64,000 bases of DNA from Methylobacterium persicinum (GCF_022179525.1 NZ_BPQX01000045.1:1-64000), one strand, 5' to 3'; shown: positions 29,427 to 39,077, counted from the first letter of the stretch. Program-made: numbers and translations. The notes: generated from the letters alone by a model not told the origin.

Positions 29427-30343
29427 GCGTGACGATCGCCCCCCAGATGGACGTCTCCGCCCCGGCCGTGGCGGCACCGCTTCCCGACGTCATTCCCCCG
29501 CGCAAGGCGCGCGGCCCGGTCTGGCGCTTCGTGAGGCGATACCCGACGGTGGTGGTCGGCGGCGTGATCCTCGCCGTCATCCTCCTGGCGGCCCTGCTGG
29601 CGCCCTGGCTCGGCACCGTGGACCCGACGGCGCTGTCGCCGGCCAAGCGGACGCGGTTTCCGTCTGAGCAGTACTGGTTCGGCACCGACATGCTCGGACG
29701 CGACATCTACTCCCGGGTCATCTACGGGGCGCGGGTCTCCCTGCTGGTGGGCTTCACGGTGGCGATCCTCGCCTCCATCGGCGGGCTGGCCATCGGCCTC
29801 GTCTCCGGCATGGTCCGCTGGCTCGACGGCATCGTGATGCGCGTGGTGGACGGGATGATGTCCATCCCGCCGATCCTTCTGGCCATCGCCCTCATGGCGC
29901 TCACCCGGGGCTCGGTGCAGAACGTCATCATCGCCATCACCATCGCCGAAATCCCACGGGTCGCCCGGCTGGTGCGCGGCGTGGTGCTATCGTTGCGCGA
30001 ACAGCCCTACGTCGAGGCGGCGGTGACCACCGGCACCCGCATGCCCGCGATCATCTGGCGTCACATCCTGCCGAATACCCTGGCCCCCATGACCGTCCAG
30101 GCCACGTACATCTGCGCCTCGGCGATGATCACGGAAGCGATCCTCTCCTTCATCGGCGCGGGTGTCCCGCCCTCGGTTCCCACCTGGGGCAACATCATGG
30201 CCGAGGGCAGGGCCCTCTGGCAGGTGAAGTTCTACATCATCCTGTTCCCCGCCATCGCCCTGTCCCTCACCGTGCTGGCGGTGAACCTCGTCGGCGACGG
30301 CCTGCGCGACGCCCTCGACCCCCGCATGGCCAAGGAAGTGTGA
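29423..30343 (+). CDS. Peptide-type ABC transporter permease (DppC/OppC family)
   Basis: 306-residue partner permease. The N-terminal helix follows [15 protein letters not shown], the periplasmic motif [22 protein letters not shown] is the family signature, and the EAA loop reads [20 protein letters not shown]. Translation likely begins at TTG 29423, overlapping the stop of the preceding permease; GTG 29429 is the alternative. The stop overlaps a GTG frame leading into the next ATPase gene. Confidence 0.93.
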   Translation: MSVTIAPQMDVSAPAVAAPLPDVIPPRKARGPVWRFVRRYPTVVVGGVILAVILLAALLAPWLGTVDPTALSPAKRTRFPSEQYWFGTDMLGRDIYSRVIYGARVSLLVGFTVAILASIGGLAIGLVSGMVRWLDGIVMRVVDGMMSIPPILLAIALMALTRGSVQNVIIAITIAEIPRVARLVRGVVLSLREQPYVEAAVTTGTRMPAIIWRHILPNTLAPMTVQATYICASAMITEAILSFIGAGVPPSVPTWGNIMAEGRALWQVKFYIILFPAIALSLTVLAVNLVGDGLRDALDPRMAKEV

Positions 30344-30354
30344 GGCGGCGACAC

Positions 30355-31353
30355 ATGACACAGGCACCGCTCCTCTCCATCGAGAACCTGCAGGTTCATT
30401 TCCGCACGCCCGAGGGGGTGAACCGCGCGGTGGACGGGGTGTCGTTCTCCATCGGCGCCGGGGAGACCCTGGCGATCGTCGGCGAGTCCGGCTGCGGCAA
30501 GTCCGTGACGTCGATGTCGATCCTCCGGCTCCTGCCCGAGCCGCCGGCGGCCATCGCCGGGGCGATCCGGTTCCAGGGGACGAACCTCCTCGACCTGTCC
30601 GACAAGCAGATGCGGAAGATCCGTGGGAACGACATCAGCGTCATCTTCCAGGAGCCGATGACCAGCCTGAACCCGGTTCTCACGGTGGGCCGCCAGATCG
30701 GGGAGACGCTCCGCCTGCATCAGGGACTCAGCCGGTCGCAGGCGGAGGAGCGGGCGGTGGAGATGCTGACCCTCGTCGGCATTCCAGAACCCCGGCGGCG
30801 GGTGAGGGAATATCCGCACCAGCTCTCCGGGGGAATGCGCCAGCGGGTCATGATCGCCATCGCGCTGGCGTGCTCGCCCAATCTCCTCATCGCCGACGAG
30901 CCCACCACTGCCCTCGACGTGACGATCCAGGCGCAGATCCTAGATCTGATGCGCGACCTGAAGCGGCGGGTCGGGGCGGCGATCATGCTGATCACCCACG
31001 ATCTCGGCGTCGTGGCCGAAGTCGCCGACAGAGTGGTCGTGATGTATGCCGGCCGCAAGGTCGAGGAGGCGGCTGTCGCGGACCTGTTCCGCAACCCACG
31101 GCACCCCTACACGAAGGGCCTCATGGGGGCGGTGCCCCGGCTCGGGGCGGCCGCGCATGGGGAGATGACCCGGCTCGCAGAGATCCCGGGCATGGTGCCG
31201 AGCCTCAAGACACGGATCGACGGCTGCGTCTTCGCCGGACGCTGCCCGCAGGTCACCGAACTGTGCCGGACCCAGGCTCCCGCCCTGGAGCGGAAGGGGC
31301 CGGCCCATCTCGCCGCCTGTCACTATGCGCTAAAGGACGCGCTCGCGGCATGA
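30355..31353 (+). CDS. Peptide-type ABC transporter ATP-binding protein (DppD/OppD family)
   Basis: About 332-residue ATPase. Walker A is [11 protein letters not shown], the signature is [10 protein letters not shown], Walker B is [14 protein letters not shown], and the H loop is THDLGVVAE. The C-terminal oligopeptide-transporter extension carries the cysteines of [14 protein letters not shown], which bind an iron-sulphur cluster in some relatives. ATG 30355 is preferred to GTG 30340, since family sequence starts at LLSIENL. It would form a heterodimer with the second ATPase downstream. Confidence 0.94.
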   Translation: MTQAPLLSIENLQVHFRTPEGVNRAVDGVSFSIGAGETLAIVGESGCGKSVTSMSILRLLPEPPAAIAGAIRFQGTNLLDLSDKQMRKIRGNDISVIFQEPMTSLNPVLTVGRQIGETLRLHQGLSRSQAEERAVEMLTLVGIPEPRRRVREYPHQLSGGMRQRVMIAIALACSPNLLIADEPTTALDVTIQAQILDLMRDLKRRVGAAIMLITHDLGVVAEVADRVVVMYAGRKVEEAAVADLFRNPRHPYTKGLMGAVPRLGAAAHGEMTRLAEIPGMVPSLKTRIDGCVFAGRCPQVTELCRTQAPALERKGPAHLAACHYALKDALAA

Positions 31354-31393
31354 TGGTCAGTCGGCCGGTTAGACCCACGAAGCGACATCCGTC

Positions 31394-31407
31394 CCCCCTC
31401 GCGGGGG
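31394..31407 (+). other. GC hairpin between the two ATPase genes
   Basis: CCCCC (31394-31398) pairs with GGGGG (31403-31407) over a TCGC tetraloop in the 112-base gap between the two ATPase genes. It may tune expression of the second ATPase or be chance in GC-rich DNA. Confidence 0.3.
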
Positions 31408-31465
31408 CGGGGGCTCAAGAGCGTGCGAGCGCCGACTCGCGTCGATCCGTTTTCGCGAGGCGCCC

Positions 31466-32494
31466 GTGAGCGAGACCCTGCTGGAGGTCAACGACCTCAA
31501 GAAGCATTTCACCCTCGGTGGCGGCCTGTTCGGCCGGAGCGGGAAGGTGCTGAAGGCGGTCGACGGCCTGTCCTTCACCGTGGACCGGGGGGAGACCCTC
31601 TCCCTCGTGGGCGAATCCGGCTGCGGAAAGTCCACCGTCGCCAAGGCGCTGATGCGCCTCTATCGGCCGACGGCGGGGCAGGTCGTCCTCGGGGGAACGC
31701 GGATCGACGAAATGTCGGACGGCGCCCTGCGCCCCCTCCGACGACGCATCCAGATGGTGTTCCAGGACCCGTTCTCGTCGCTCAACCCGCGGATGCGGGT
31801 GCGCGCGATCCTCGCCGAGCCGATCCGCAATTTCGGGCTCGCCCGGAACCGGGCCGACCTCGACACCCGTCTGGCCGCGCTGATGGAACGGGTCGGGCTG
31901 CCGCGGGATGCCCTCGGGCGTTACCCGCACGAATTCTCAGGGGGCCAGCGCCAGCGCATCGGCATCGCCCGGGCCCTGGCGGCGGAGCCGGACCTCATCA
32001 TCTGCGACGAGGCGGTCTCCGCCCTCGACGTGTCGGTGAAGGCGCAGATCGTCAACCTGCTCTGCGACCTTCAGAAGGATCTCAACCTCGCGCTGCTGTT
32101 CATCTCCCACGACCTCGCCATCGTCGAGCACATGACCCATCGGGTCGCGGTCATGTATCTCGGCAAGATCGTGGAGATCGGGCCCCGGCGGGACCTCTTC
32201 CTGGCGCCGAAGCACCCCTACACCCAGGCATTGCTCTCCGCCGTGCCGGTGCCCGAACCGGGGGCGGCCCGGACCCGCATCGTCCTGAAGGGCGATGTGC
32301 CGAGCCCCATCGCCCCGCCCTCGGGATGCCGCTTCCACACCCGCTGCCCGCATGCCTTCGACCGCTGCCGAACGGAGATTCCCGCCCTGGACCCCGTCGG
32401 GCGGGGGCATTTCGCGGCCTGCCACCTCAACGACATACCAAGCGAGAACGGACGATCTCACTTGTCGTCGATGGCGCTAATGGGCGTCCAGTAG
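31466..32494 (+). CDS. Peptide-type ABC transporter ATP-binding protein (DppF/OppF family)
   Basis: 342-residue ATPase partner. Walker A is [12 protein letters not shown], the signature FSGGQRQRIG, Walker B LIICDEAVSALDVS, and the C-terminal cysteine region CRFHTRCPHAFDRC. The start is GTG 31466 (MSETLLEVNDL). Its last 12 codons overlap the 3' end of the convergent small secreted protein gene by 37 bases, which is possible only because that end is past the conserved HFAACHL. It completes a five-gene importer operon from 26882. Confidence 0.94.
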   Translation: MSETLLEVNDLKKHFTLGGGLFGRSGKVLKAVDGLSFTVDRGETLSLVGESGCGKSTVAKALMRLYRPTAGQVVLGGTRIDEMSDGALRPLRRRIQMVFQDPFSSLNPRMRVRAILAEPIRNFGLARNRADLDTRLAALMERVGLPRDALGRYPHEFSGGQRQRIGIARALAAEPDLIICDEAVSALDVSVKAQIVNLLCDLQKDLNLALLFISHDLAIVEHMTHRVAVMYLGKIVEIGPRRDLFLAPKHPYTQALLSAVPVPEPGAARTRIVLKGDVPSPIAPPSGCRFHTRCPHAFDRCRTEIPALDPVGRGHFAACHLNDIPSENGRSHLSSMALMGVQ

Positions 32495-32775
32495 CACTTG
32501 CCGCCCGCGACCTTGGACGTGAGGCAGGCATAGCCCAAGGTCCGCGACTCGAGCGCCACCTCGTCGCCGCTCTTCCAGGACTTGCATTCGCCTGACGCGA
32601 GGCTCGACTTCAGGAGTTGGCCGAAGCCGCTCTCGTCGCCGGCCTGAACGAGTTGGAACAGGCGCTCCGTGACCTGCTGCGCGTGACAGCCGAAGCGTTC
32701 CTTGACGATGGTTTCGGCCTGGGCGTGACCGCTGCCGAGAACGGCCAGGGTGAGCGCGAGGGCAGTCTTCTTCAT
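32458..32775 (-). CDS. Small secreted protein of unknown function
   Basis: 105 residues. ATG 32775 has AGGAGA 8 bases upstream and starts a clear signal peptide, MKKTALALTLAVLGSGHAQA. The mature part of about 85 residues holds several cysteines (GCH, GECK, YACL, KCY) that could form disulphides in the periplasm. I do not recognise the family. The frame is open further upstream but the signal peptide fixes the start. The 3' end overlaps the convergent ATPase gene by 37 bases. Confidence 0.7.
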   Translation of the reverse strand: MKKTALALTLAVLGSGHAQAETIVKERFGCHAQQVTERLFQLVQAGDESGFGQLLKSSLASGECKSWKSGDEVALESRTLGYACLTSKVAGGKCYWTPISAIDDK

Positions 32776-32906
32776 GGATCGGTCTCCTGCTTCGGACGTT
32801 CGGCGCGGGTCTGCCGGGTGATCTGGTCGGAAATCGGAACGGAGAATGGTGTCCGATCGGCGCGGCGCCCTGGCGTCCCGGAGTGACGCCATTATGTCAT
32901 CGGCCG

Positions 32907-34310
32907 ATGACTCAGGACCTCCTCGCCACCGCCAAGCGCCGGATCCCCTCGGTGGAGCGGCTGCTCGCCCACGGAGACGGCCTCCGGCTCACGGATGAAT
33001 TCGGCCGCACGGCGTTGACGGCGGCGATCCGGGACGATCTGGCGCGGATCCGGTCGGGCGATGCGCCGGCGGGGGACGAGGCGGCGATCCTCGCGCGCTG
33101 CGGCGAGAGCCTTTCCTCCGCCCTTCGGCCGTCCCTGCGGCCGGTTTTTAACCTGACCGGTACGGTGCTTCACACCAACCTCGGCCGGGCTCTGCTGCCC
33201 CGGTCCGCCGCCCGGGCCGTCGAAGCGGTTATGACCCAGGCGACGAACTTGGAATTCGACCTCGCCACGGGCAGCCGGGGCGAGCGCGACGATCATGTCG
33301 AGGGTCTGATCTGCCGGCTGACGGGGGCGGAGGCCGCCATCGTCGTCAACAACAATGCCGCCGCCGTCCTCCTCGTGCTCAACGCCCTCGCCATGCGCAA
33401 GGAGGTCGTCGTGTCCCGGGGCGAACTGGTCGAGATCGGCGGCTCCTTCCGCGTGCCGGACGTGATGGCGAGGGCAGGGTGCCGGATGCGGGAGGTGGGG
33501 ACCACGAACCGGACCCACCTGCGGGACTTCGCCGAGGCCTTCGGACCGGCCACCGGCCTCGCGATGAAGGTTCATCCGAGCAACTACGCGATCTCCGGCT
33601 TTACGGCGCAGCCGGACCCGGCCGAACTCCACGCCTTGTGCCAGGAGAAGGGAATACCCCTCGCTGAGGACCTCGGAAGCGGGAGCCTCGTCGACCTCGC
33701 GGCCTACGGCCTGCCGCCGGAGCCGACGGTGTCTGCCGCCCTGTCGCGGGCGGATGTCGTGACCTTCAGCGGAGACAAGCTCCTCGGCGCCGTGCAATGC
33801 GGGATCGTCGCCGGGCGAAAGGATCTCCTTGCCCGCATCCGGAAGAGTCCCCTGAAGCGGGCGCTCCGGGTCGACAAGATGACTTATGCGGCCCTGGAAG
33901 CGGTGCTCCGGCTCTACCTCCATCCCGAACGCTTGCGCGACGAGTTGCCGACCCTGCGCCTGCTCACCCGGGAGAGGGCGGAGATCGCCGGCCAGGCGAA
34001 CAGTCTTCTGCAAGCCGTCTCCGACAGGCTTGGAGGGCGGGCGAGCGTGAGCGTCGCCGAGACGATGAGCCAGATCGGGTCCGGTGCCTTGCCGGTGGAG
34101 ACGCTCCCGAGTGTCGCGCTGGTCCTCACGCCGGACGGTGACGGAGCGGAGCGGCCTCGCAGTGCGGGCGGCCGATGCCGCCGCCTCGCCGAGGCCCTTC
34201 GCAACCTGCCTGTCCCGGTCATCGGCCGAATCAAGGACGATACGATCCTCCTCGACCTGCGCACGCTGGAGGATGAGGCGGGCTTCCTGAACAGCCTCTC
34301 CGCGCTGTAG
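32907..34310 (+). CDS. selA: L-seryl-tRNA(Sec) selenium transferase
   Basis: 467-residue PLP enzyme that converts Ser-tRNA(Sec) to Sec-tRNA(Sec) using selenophosphate. Landmarks are the N-terminal tRNA-binding region RIPSVERLL, NLTGTVLHTNLGRA, NNNAAAVLL, and the PLP lysine in FSGDKLLGAVQCG. It has full family length. ATG 32907 is chosen because homology begins at MTQDLLATAKRRIPSVERLL. selB, selC and selD are not in this window. The nearby molybdoenzyme gene has no in-frame TGA, so the client selenoprotein is elsewhere. Confidence 0.95.
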   Translation: MTQDLLATAKRRIPSVERLLAHGDGLRLTDEFGRTALTAAIRDDLARIRSGDAPAGDEAAILARCGESLSSALRPSLRPVFNLTGTVLHTNLGRALLPRSAARAVEAVMTQATNLEFDLATGSRGERDDHVEGLICRLTGAEAAIVVNNNAAAVLLVLNALAMRKEVVVSRGELVEIGGSFRVPDVMARAGCRMREVGTTNRTHLRDFAEAFGPATGLAMKVHPSNYAISGFTAQPDPAELHALCQEKGIPLAEDLGSGSLVDLAAYGLPPEPTVSAALSRADVVTFSGDKLLGAVQCGIVAGRKDLLARIRKSPLKRALRVDKMTYAALEAVLRLYLHPERLRDELPTLRLLTRERAEIAGQANSLLQAVSDRLGGRASVSVAETMSQIGSGALPVETLPSVALVLTPDGDGAERPRSAGGRCRRLAEALRNLPVPVIGRIKDDTILLDLRTLEDEAGFLNSLSAL

Positions 34311-34471
34311 GACCGACATATACAACTCAGGATAGAGGATGCGTCGCGAAATCGCTGTCTCATCCCCATCCCTCATGTGATTTTCAGATGGTATGATAAG
34401 CTCGTACGTCCGCTTGAGCCCGATCGGCTCTGCGCGGTCGCATCGCGGGTAGTACCGGGCGAGCGTTCGAG

Positions 34472-34939
34472 ATGGCTGACACGGCAGAGATGATCGACCT
34501 TTCGACTGCCGCCGATCCCCTGCGCCTCGACAACCAGCTTTGCTACGCGCTCTACGCGGCAGCGCACCGGATGACGAAGTCGTACCGGCCTTTGCTGGAG
34601 CGTCTGGGCCTGACCTACCCGCAATACCTCGTTCTTCTGGTACTCTGGGAGCAGGACGGCGTGACCGTCTCCGAGATCGGCCGCCGGTTGCGGCTCGATT
34701 CCGGGACGTTGACTCCCGTCCTGAAGCGCCTCGAAGCCGCGGGCATCCTGCGGCGGACCCGCCGCGTCAGCGATGAGCGCGAGGTCGAGATCGCCCTGAC
34801 CGCCCGGGGCAGGGAACTCCACACCGACGCGGTGACGGTGCGGGAAACGGTCATGTGTCAGCTCGAGATGACAGAGCCCGAGATCCGCAACCTGCGCCGG
34901 GATCTCAACCTCGTCATCGACCGGCTCGGCGGCGAGTGA
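34472..34939 (+). CDS. ohrR: OhrR-type MarR-family peroxide-responsive regulator
   Basis: 155-residue winged-helix repressor. The redox cysteine of the OhrR group is present in DNQLCYALYAA, and the DNA-binding region LDSGTLTPVLKRLE with the wing R.SDEREV matches OhrR closely. OhrR proteins derepress ohr when organic hydroperoxides oxidise this Cys. No ohr gene is adjacent, contrary to the usual pairing. It is convergent with the pentapeptide protein gene, separated by 3 bases. A 161-base upstream region could hold its own operator. Confidence 0.85.
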   Translation: MADTAEMIDLSTAADPLRLDNQLCYALYAAAHRMTKSYRPLLERLGLTYPQYLVLLVLWEQDGVTVSEIGRRLRLDSGTLTPVLKRLEAAGILRRTRRVSDEREVEIALTARGRELHTDAVTVRETVMCQLEMTEPEIRNLRRDLNLVIDRLGGE

Positions 34940-34942
34940 TCC

Positions 34943-36316
34943 TCACCGCCTCAGGCGGTTGCCGAGGACGAAGCCGAATAGCCCCATCAGGATGATGCCG
35001 ACGGCACCTTCTATGCCGACGAGGAGGTTGGTGACCCGGCCCGTGGGCTTGAGACCGATCTCGGGCGGATTGGCGGTCATCATGTTCAGGGCGCTGTAGC
35101 TCATCAGATCGAGGGGGTTGTAGGTCGGACCAGCCTCGGGCCCTTCCAGGATGATGAGCCCCCCTGTCAGCCCGTAGAGCACCGCGAAGACGCCGATCAG
35201 CAGGACGAAGGCGCGGGTGATGCGCGAGAGGCTCTCGCCGTAATCGCACAGCCATTCGACGAACCGGTCGGCCACCCAGCGATAGCCGTGCTTGGCGAAG
35301 GCCCGCCAGTCACGCTCCTGCCAAGCTGATCTCGCCTGTGTGCCGGCATGGTGCCGCCCCATGCGCCGGCCGCGCTTGTAGGCCCAACTCGCCGAGTCCT
35401 GATCGCCGATGCTCTTCCAGTTCTGTTCCAGGGCGAGGTAGCTCGCCTGAGCGGCTGCGAAAGACCCGGCGACTTCCTCACCCACGGCGCCGCCCAGCTG
35501 CTCCACCTGCATCCGCGTGCCGTTCAGCCATGCCCCCGAGAACTTGGCATGGCGCAGGCGGCACGTGGCGAGGTTGAGACGTACGAGGTTCGTGTCCGAC
35601 AGGTCGGCGCCGGAGAAGTCGGCCCCATCGAGTTTCGCCCCCGTGAAGCTCGCCCCGCGCAGGCGCGAGCCCGCCAGCACGGCCTTGGCGAGGCTCGCCC
35701 CCTCAAAATCGGCATGGGTCAGGTTGGCGTCGCTGAGCTTGGCCTCGTCGAGTCGGGCATCCCGGAAAACGGTGTCGTCGGCATCGGCCCCGGTGAAGTC
35801 CGTACCCCACAGGTCTGCCCTGGTGAAATCGGCTCCGTCAAGAAGGCCCTGCGACAGGTCCGCGAAGCGCATCGCCGCTCCGCCGAACCGGGCATCCTCC
35901 AGCATCGCCTGCGACAGGCAGATCTGCCCCGCCACGATGCCGGTGAAATCGGCGCCCGAGAGGTCGCTCTCGGTCAGGTCGGCTTCTTCCAGGATCGCCC
36001 CGGCGAAGCGCGCCGAACGGCCGACGGCCCCGGTCAGGGTCGCCCGCCGCAGGTTCGCCCCGCTGAGATCGGCGTCGTCGAGGCGAGCGCGGGGAAGTTC
36101 CGCGCCGGTCAGGGCGAGACCGCCGCTCTCCCCATCGCGCCAGACCGGCACTCCGTCGTCGCCGGCGAGTGTCGCGAGGGCCTCCCGGCTGCAATCCAGG
36201 CGTGAGAGGTCGAGCCCCGGCGCCGTGAGGGGAACGGACGCGCCCGCCGCCTCGAGCAGCGCGCGCATCCGTTGCTCCGGCTCCGGGGCAGCCGCAACGT
36301 GTGTCGTGTCAGTCAT
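34943..36316 (-). CDS. Pentapeptide-repeat protein with C-terminal two-helix pore-like domain
   Basis: 457 residues. About 35 pentapeptide units (A-D/N-L/F-x-x type, for example ADFSGADLSDTNL) span residues 75-260, forming a right-handed beta helix. A charged linker follows. Two hydrophobic segments near the C-terminus (AFVLLIGVFAVLYGLTGGL and the segment around IEGAVGIILMGLFGFVLGN) flank MSYSALNMMTANPPEIG, laid out like the pore helix and filter of two-helix potassium channels, but with TANPP where TVGYG would be. The N-terminus is soluble, with no signal. It lies last in a same-strand array of five genes. Function is unknown; a gated pore or a membrane-anchored binding scaffold are both possible. 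Confidence 0.8.
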   Translation of the reverse strand: MTDTTHVAAAPEPEQRMRALLEAAGASVPLTAPGLDLSRLDCSREALATLAGDDGVPVWRDGESGGLALTGAELPRARLDDADLSGANLRRATLTGAVGRSARFAGAILEEADLTESDLSGADFTGIVAGQICLSQAMLEDARFGGAAMRFADLSQGLLDGADFTRADLWGTDFTGADADDTVFRDARLDEAKLSDANLTHADFEGASLAKAVLAGSRLRGASFTGAKLDGADFSGADLSDTNLVRLNLATCRLRHAKFSGAWLNGTRMQVEQLGGAVGEEVAGSFAAAQASYLALEQNWKSIGDQDSASWAYKRGRRMGRHHAGTQARSAWQERDWRAFAKHGYRWVADRFVEWLCDYGESLSRITRAFVLLIGVFAVLYGLTGGLIILEGPEAGPTYNPLDLMSYSALNMMTANPPEIGLKPTGRVTNLLVGIEGAVGIILMGLFGFVLGNRLRR

Positions 36317-36370
36317 GGGGGATCCATGACGGACTCGACACTGCCGCGCCAGCCCTCCGGCCCCAGTCGC

Positions 36371-38686
36371 TCACCCTTCGGCCGCAATCCGCACGGCGAT
36401 CGACTTGGCCGCCGGCGTCTTGGTCTGGGCATCGTGGTGCCAGAGGGGGAGCAGCACGTTCATTTCCGGGTAGTAGCCGGCGCAGTTGCCCTCCGGGATG
36501 TCGTAGGCGACGACCCGGAGGCCGCCGAGGCGTCGGCTCACCCCATCGTCCGACACTGTCTCGACGGCGGCCTGGGCCCCGTCCCGAAGGCCGAGCCGGC
36601 CAATGTCGGCCCGGTTCATGAACAACACGTCCCGTGTGCCATCGATACCGCGGAACCGGTCGTGGTAACCGTAGACCGTCGTGTTGAACTGGTCGTTCGA
36701 CCGCAAGGTGATGAGGTCGAGGATCTCGCCACCGCGTTCCGGCAGGTCGGGATCCGCCTCGAGGCCGCCGGGGACGGCGAAGTTCGCCTTGCCAGTGTCC
36801 GTCTCCCAGCGGCGTTCCCGGGCCGGGAGGGGCTTGGCGAGGCCGCCCGGATCGAACATCCGCCCATCGAGGTCGTGGAAGACCTTGGGATAGGTCGCCT
36901 CGATCGCCCGGCGCACCTTCGCGTAGTCGCCCACCCAGGCGTCCCAGTCGATCCGCGGGTTGGCGGGCACGGTCGCCTTGGCGATGCCCGCGATGATGGC
37001 AGGCTCCGAGCGGAGCTGCGGGCTCACCGGGTCGGCGACGCCCCGCGAGCCGTGGAACCGCGCGGTCGAATCCTCCATGGACACACTTTGCGGCCCTGTG
37101 GCCTGCCTGTCGATCTCGATCCGCCCGAGGCAGGGCAGGAGGTAGGCCACCTCGCCGTTCACGAGGTGCGAGCGATTGAGCTTCGTGGCGATCTGCACAG
37201 TCAGGCGCTGGCGGCGCCATGCGGGCTCCATCACGCTCGTATCCGGCACGGCCCGGAGGAAGTTCCCCCCGAGGCCGATAAAAGCGCGGACGCTTCCGTC
37301 GAGGACCCCCTCGCAGGCCTCCACGGTGTTGAGCCCCTTCTCCATCGGCGGCTCGAACCCGTAGAGTTCGCGCAGCTTGTCCATGGGCGCCAGTTCGGGC
37401 TTCTCGGTGATGCCGACCGTCCGCTGCCCCTGGACATTCGAATGGCCGCGGACCGGACAGATGCCGGCGCCGGGCTTCCCGATATTGCCCCGGAGCAGAA
37501 GCAGGTTCGCCAACATGCGCACCGTCTCCGTGCCCCGGCGATGCTGCGTCAGCCCCATGCCGTAGACGCCGATCACCGCCCGGGCGCGGGCATAGACCGC
37601 CGCCGTGCCCTCCAGGGCGTGGCGGCTCAATCCCGAGCGGCGTTCCAGGGCCGCCCAATCCTGCCCGTCGCAGAAGCGCACGAATTCGTCGAGGCCGTGG
37701 GTATGTTCGGTGATGAAGGCGTGGTCGAGGACTGCCGGTCGGCCGGCCTCCTTGGCATCCCGGTCGGCGGCGATCAGCGCCTTGCAGATTCCGGTGATGG
37801 CAGCGAGGTCGCCACCCGCCTTCACCTGATGGTACTGGGTCGAGATCCGGGTGGAGGAGCGGGTCAGCATCTCCATCGGCGACTGCGGATCGGTGAAGCG
37901 CTCGAGCCCCCGCTCCTTAAGCGGATTGAAGGCGATGATCGACGCCCCCCGCCGCCGGGCTTCCTGCAGCGGGTGAAGCATCCGCGGCGAGTTCGAGCCG
38001 ACGTTCTGGCCGAAGAACAGGAGAAGGTCGGTCTGCTCGAAATCTTCGAGCCGAACCGTGCCGACCGGCGAGCCGATCGATTGCGGCAGCGCCACCGAGG
38101 TCGGCTCGTGGCACATGTTCGAGGAGTCGGGCAGGTTGTTGTTGCCGTAGAGCCGGGCAAGCAGGGCATACATGTAGCTCGCCTCCAGGGAGGCCCGGCC
38201 AGAGGCGTAGAACACCACCGATTTCGGATCGAGGCCCTTCAGTTCCCTGCCGATCTCGGCGTAGGCCTCTTCCCAGGTGCAGGGCCGGTAGCGGTCGCTG
38301 GCGTGATCGTAGCGCATCGGGTGGGTGAGGCGGCCCGCCTCCTCCAGCGCGTAGTCGCTCCATCCGAGCAGGTCGGTGACCGTGTGCTGGGCAAACAGGT
38401 CCGGTGTGGCCCGGCGCCTCGTCTGCTCCCAGGCGGTCGCCTTGGCGCCGTTCTCGCAATACTCGAAGGTGAGGGGCTTGGCCGGCTTCGCCCAGGCGCA
38501 GGACGTGCACATGAAGCCGCCGGGCTTGTTCTGCTTGGTGAGCATCGCGGCGCCGGTGACCGGCACGCCCTCGCGGGTCAGAATCTCCACCAGGGAACGC
38601 GCCGAGCCCCAGCCGCCTGCCGGCCCCTCATAGGGTTCGATCCGGACCTCGCGGGGAGCGTCGTCCTGGCTGATCGTCTTGTCCAT
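36371..38686 (-). CDS. FdhF/YdeP-family molybdopterin oxidoreductase
   Basis: 771-residue molybdopterin-guanine-dinucleotide enzyme of the YdeP type. The N-terminal CTSCAWAKP supplies only two cysteines of a former iron-sulphur site. The alpha-subunit body includes SSNMCHEPTS, FGQNVGSNSPRM, GMGLTQHRRG and the C-terminal cofactor-binding RSNDQFNTTVYG. There is no selenocysteine codon. No Tat signal is visible, so it is cytoplasmic. ATG 38686 has GAGAAG 6 bases upstream. YdeP relatives are linked to acid resistance and formate-like oxidations, but the substrate is unsettled. The 54-base gap to the next gene and same-strand neighbours suggest an operon. Confidence 0.9.
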   Translation of the reverse strand: MDKTISQDDAPREVRIEPYEGPAGGWGSARSLVEILTREGVPVTGAAMLTKQNKPGGFMCTSCAWAKPAKPLTFEYCENGAKATAWEQTRRRATPDLFAQHTVTDLLGWSDYALEEAGRLTHPMRYDHASDRYRPCTWEEAYAEIGRELKGLDPKSVVFYASGRASLEASYMYALLARLYGNNNLPDSSNMCHEPTSVALPQSIGSPVGTVRLEDFEQTDLLLFFGQNVGSNSPRMLHPLQEARRRGASIIAFNPLKERGLERFTDPQSPMEMLTRSSTRISTQYHQVKAGGDLAAITGICKALIAADRDAKEAGRPAVLDHAFITEHTHGLDEFVRFCDGQDWAALERRSGLSRHALEGTAAVYARARAVIGVYGMGLTQHRRGTETVRMLANLLLLRGNIGKPGAGICPVRGHSNVQGQRTVGITEKPELAPMDKLRELYGFEPPMEKGLNTVEACEGVLDGSVRAFIGLGGNFLRAVPDTSVMEPAWRRQRLTVQIATKLNRSHLVNGEVAYLLPCLGRIEIDRQATGPQSVSMEDSTARFHGSRGVADPVSPQLRSEPAIIAGIAKATVPANPRIDWDAWVGDYAKVRRAIEATYPKVFHDLDGRMFDPGGLAKPLPARERRWETDTGKANFAVPGGLEADPDLPERGGEILDLITLRSNDQFNTTVYGYHDRFRGIDGTRDVLFMNRADIGRLGLRDGAQAAVETVSDDGVSRRLGGLRVVAYDIPEGNCAGYYPEMNVLLPLWHHDAQTKTPAAKSIAVRIAAEG

Positions 38687-38766
38687 GACCGTACTTCTCA
38701 CCGCGCCTCAGTGAAGCGTGAACGCGGCAGATGCCGGAACGATCAAAGTCAGAGCGCCGCGGGCAT

Positions 38767-39054
38767 TCAGGAGACGGCGGCGAGCTTGTCCGCCATGGTC
38801 TGGACCTTATCCCGCCGCGTCGAAAAGATGAGCGTGATGAAGGTCCGCTGGACGCCGAGTTCGGCCAGCCGCGCCTCGCACCGCTCCACGAGGGCGCAGA
38901 TATCGGACAACTCGCCGTCGATATTGGTGCCGTTGGGATGCATCGTGGCATCGAGGCCACTGGACTCGATGATCGCCTTGATCTCCCTGACATAGGGCGA
39001 CACCGATGGGCCGACGCCCATCGGCACGATGCACAGGTCGGCTGATACCTTCAT
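38767..39054 (-). CDS. MTH1187-family thiamine-binding protein
   Basis: 95-residue DUF77/MTH1187 protein. The core is MKVSADLCIVPMGVG, VSPYVREIKAIIESSGL and the C-terminal TFITLIFSTRRDK; the ferredoxin-like fold forms tetramers that bind thiamine or its pyrimidine part in characterised relatives. ATG 39054 has GAGGA 8 bases upstream. It lies between the Fae-like gene and the molybdoenzyme gene on the same strand. A role in vitamin handling is inferred from the family only. Confidence 0.85.
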   Translation of the reverse strand: MKVSADLCIVPMGVGPSVSPYVREIKAIIESSGLDATMHPNGTNIDGELSDICALVERCEARLAELGVQRTFITLIFSTRRDKVQTMADKLAAVS

Positions 39055-39077
39055 GGGGCGGATCCTCGGTGTCTTCC

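Noticed and set aside
36371-38686. YdeP-type enzyme as a selenoprotein served by the nearby selA
   Set aside because: No in-frame TGA occurs in the gene; the frame is continuous to its normal C-terminus.
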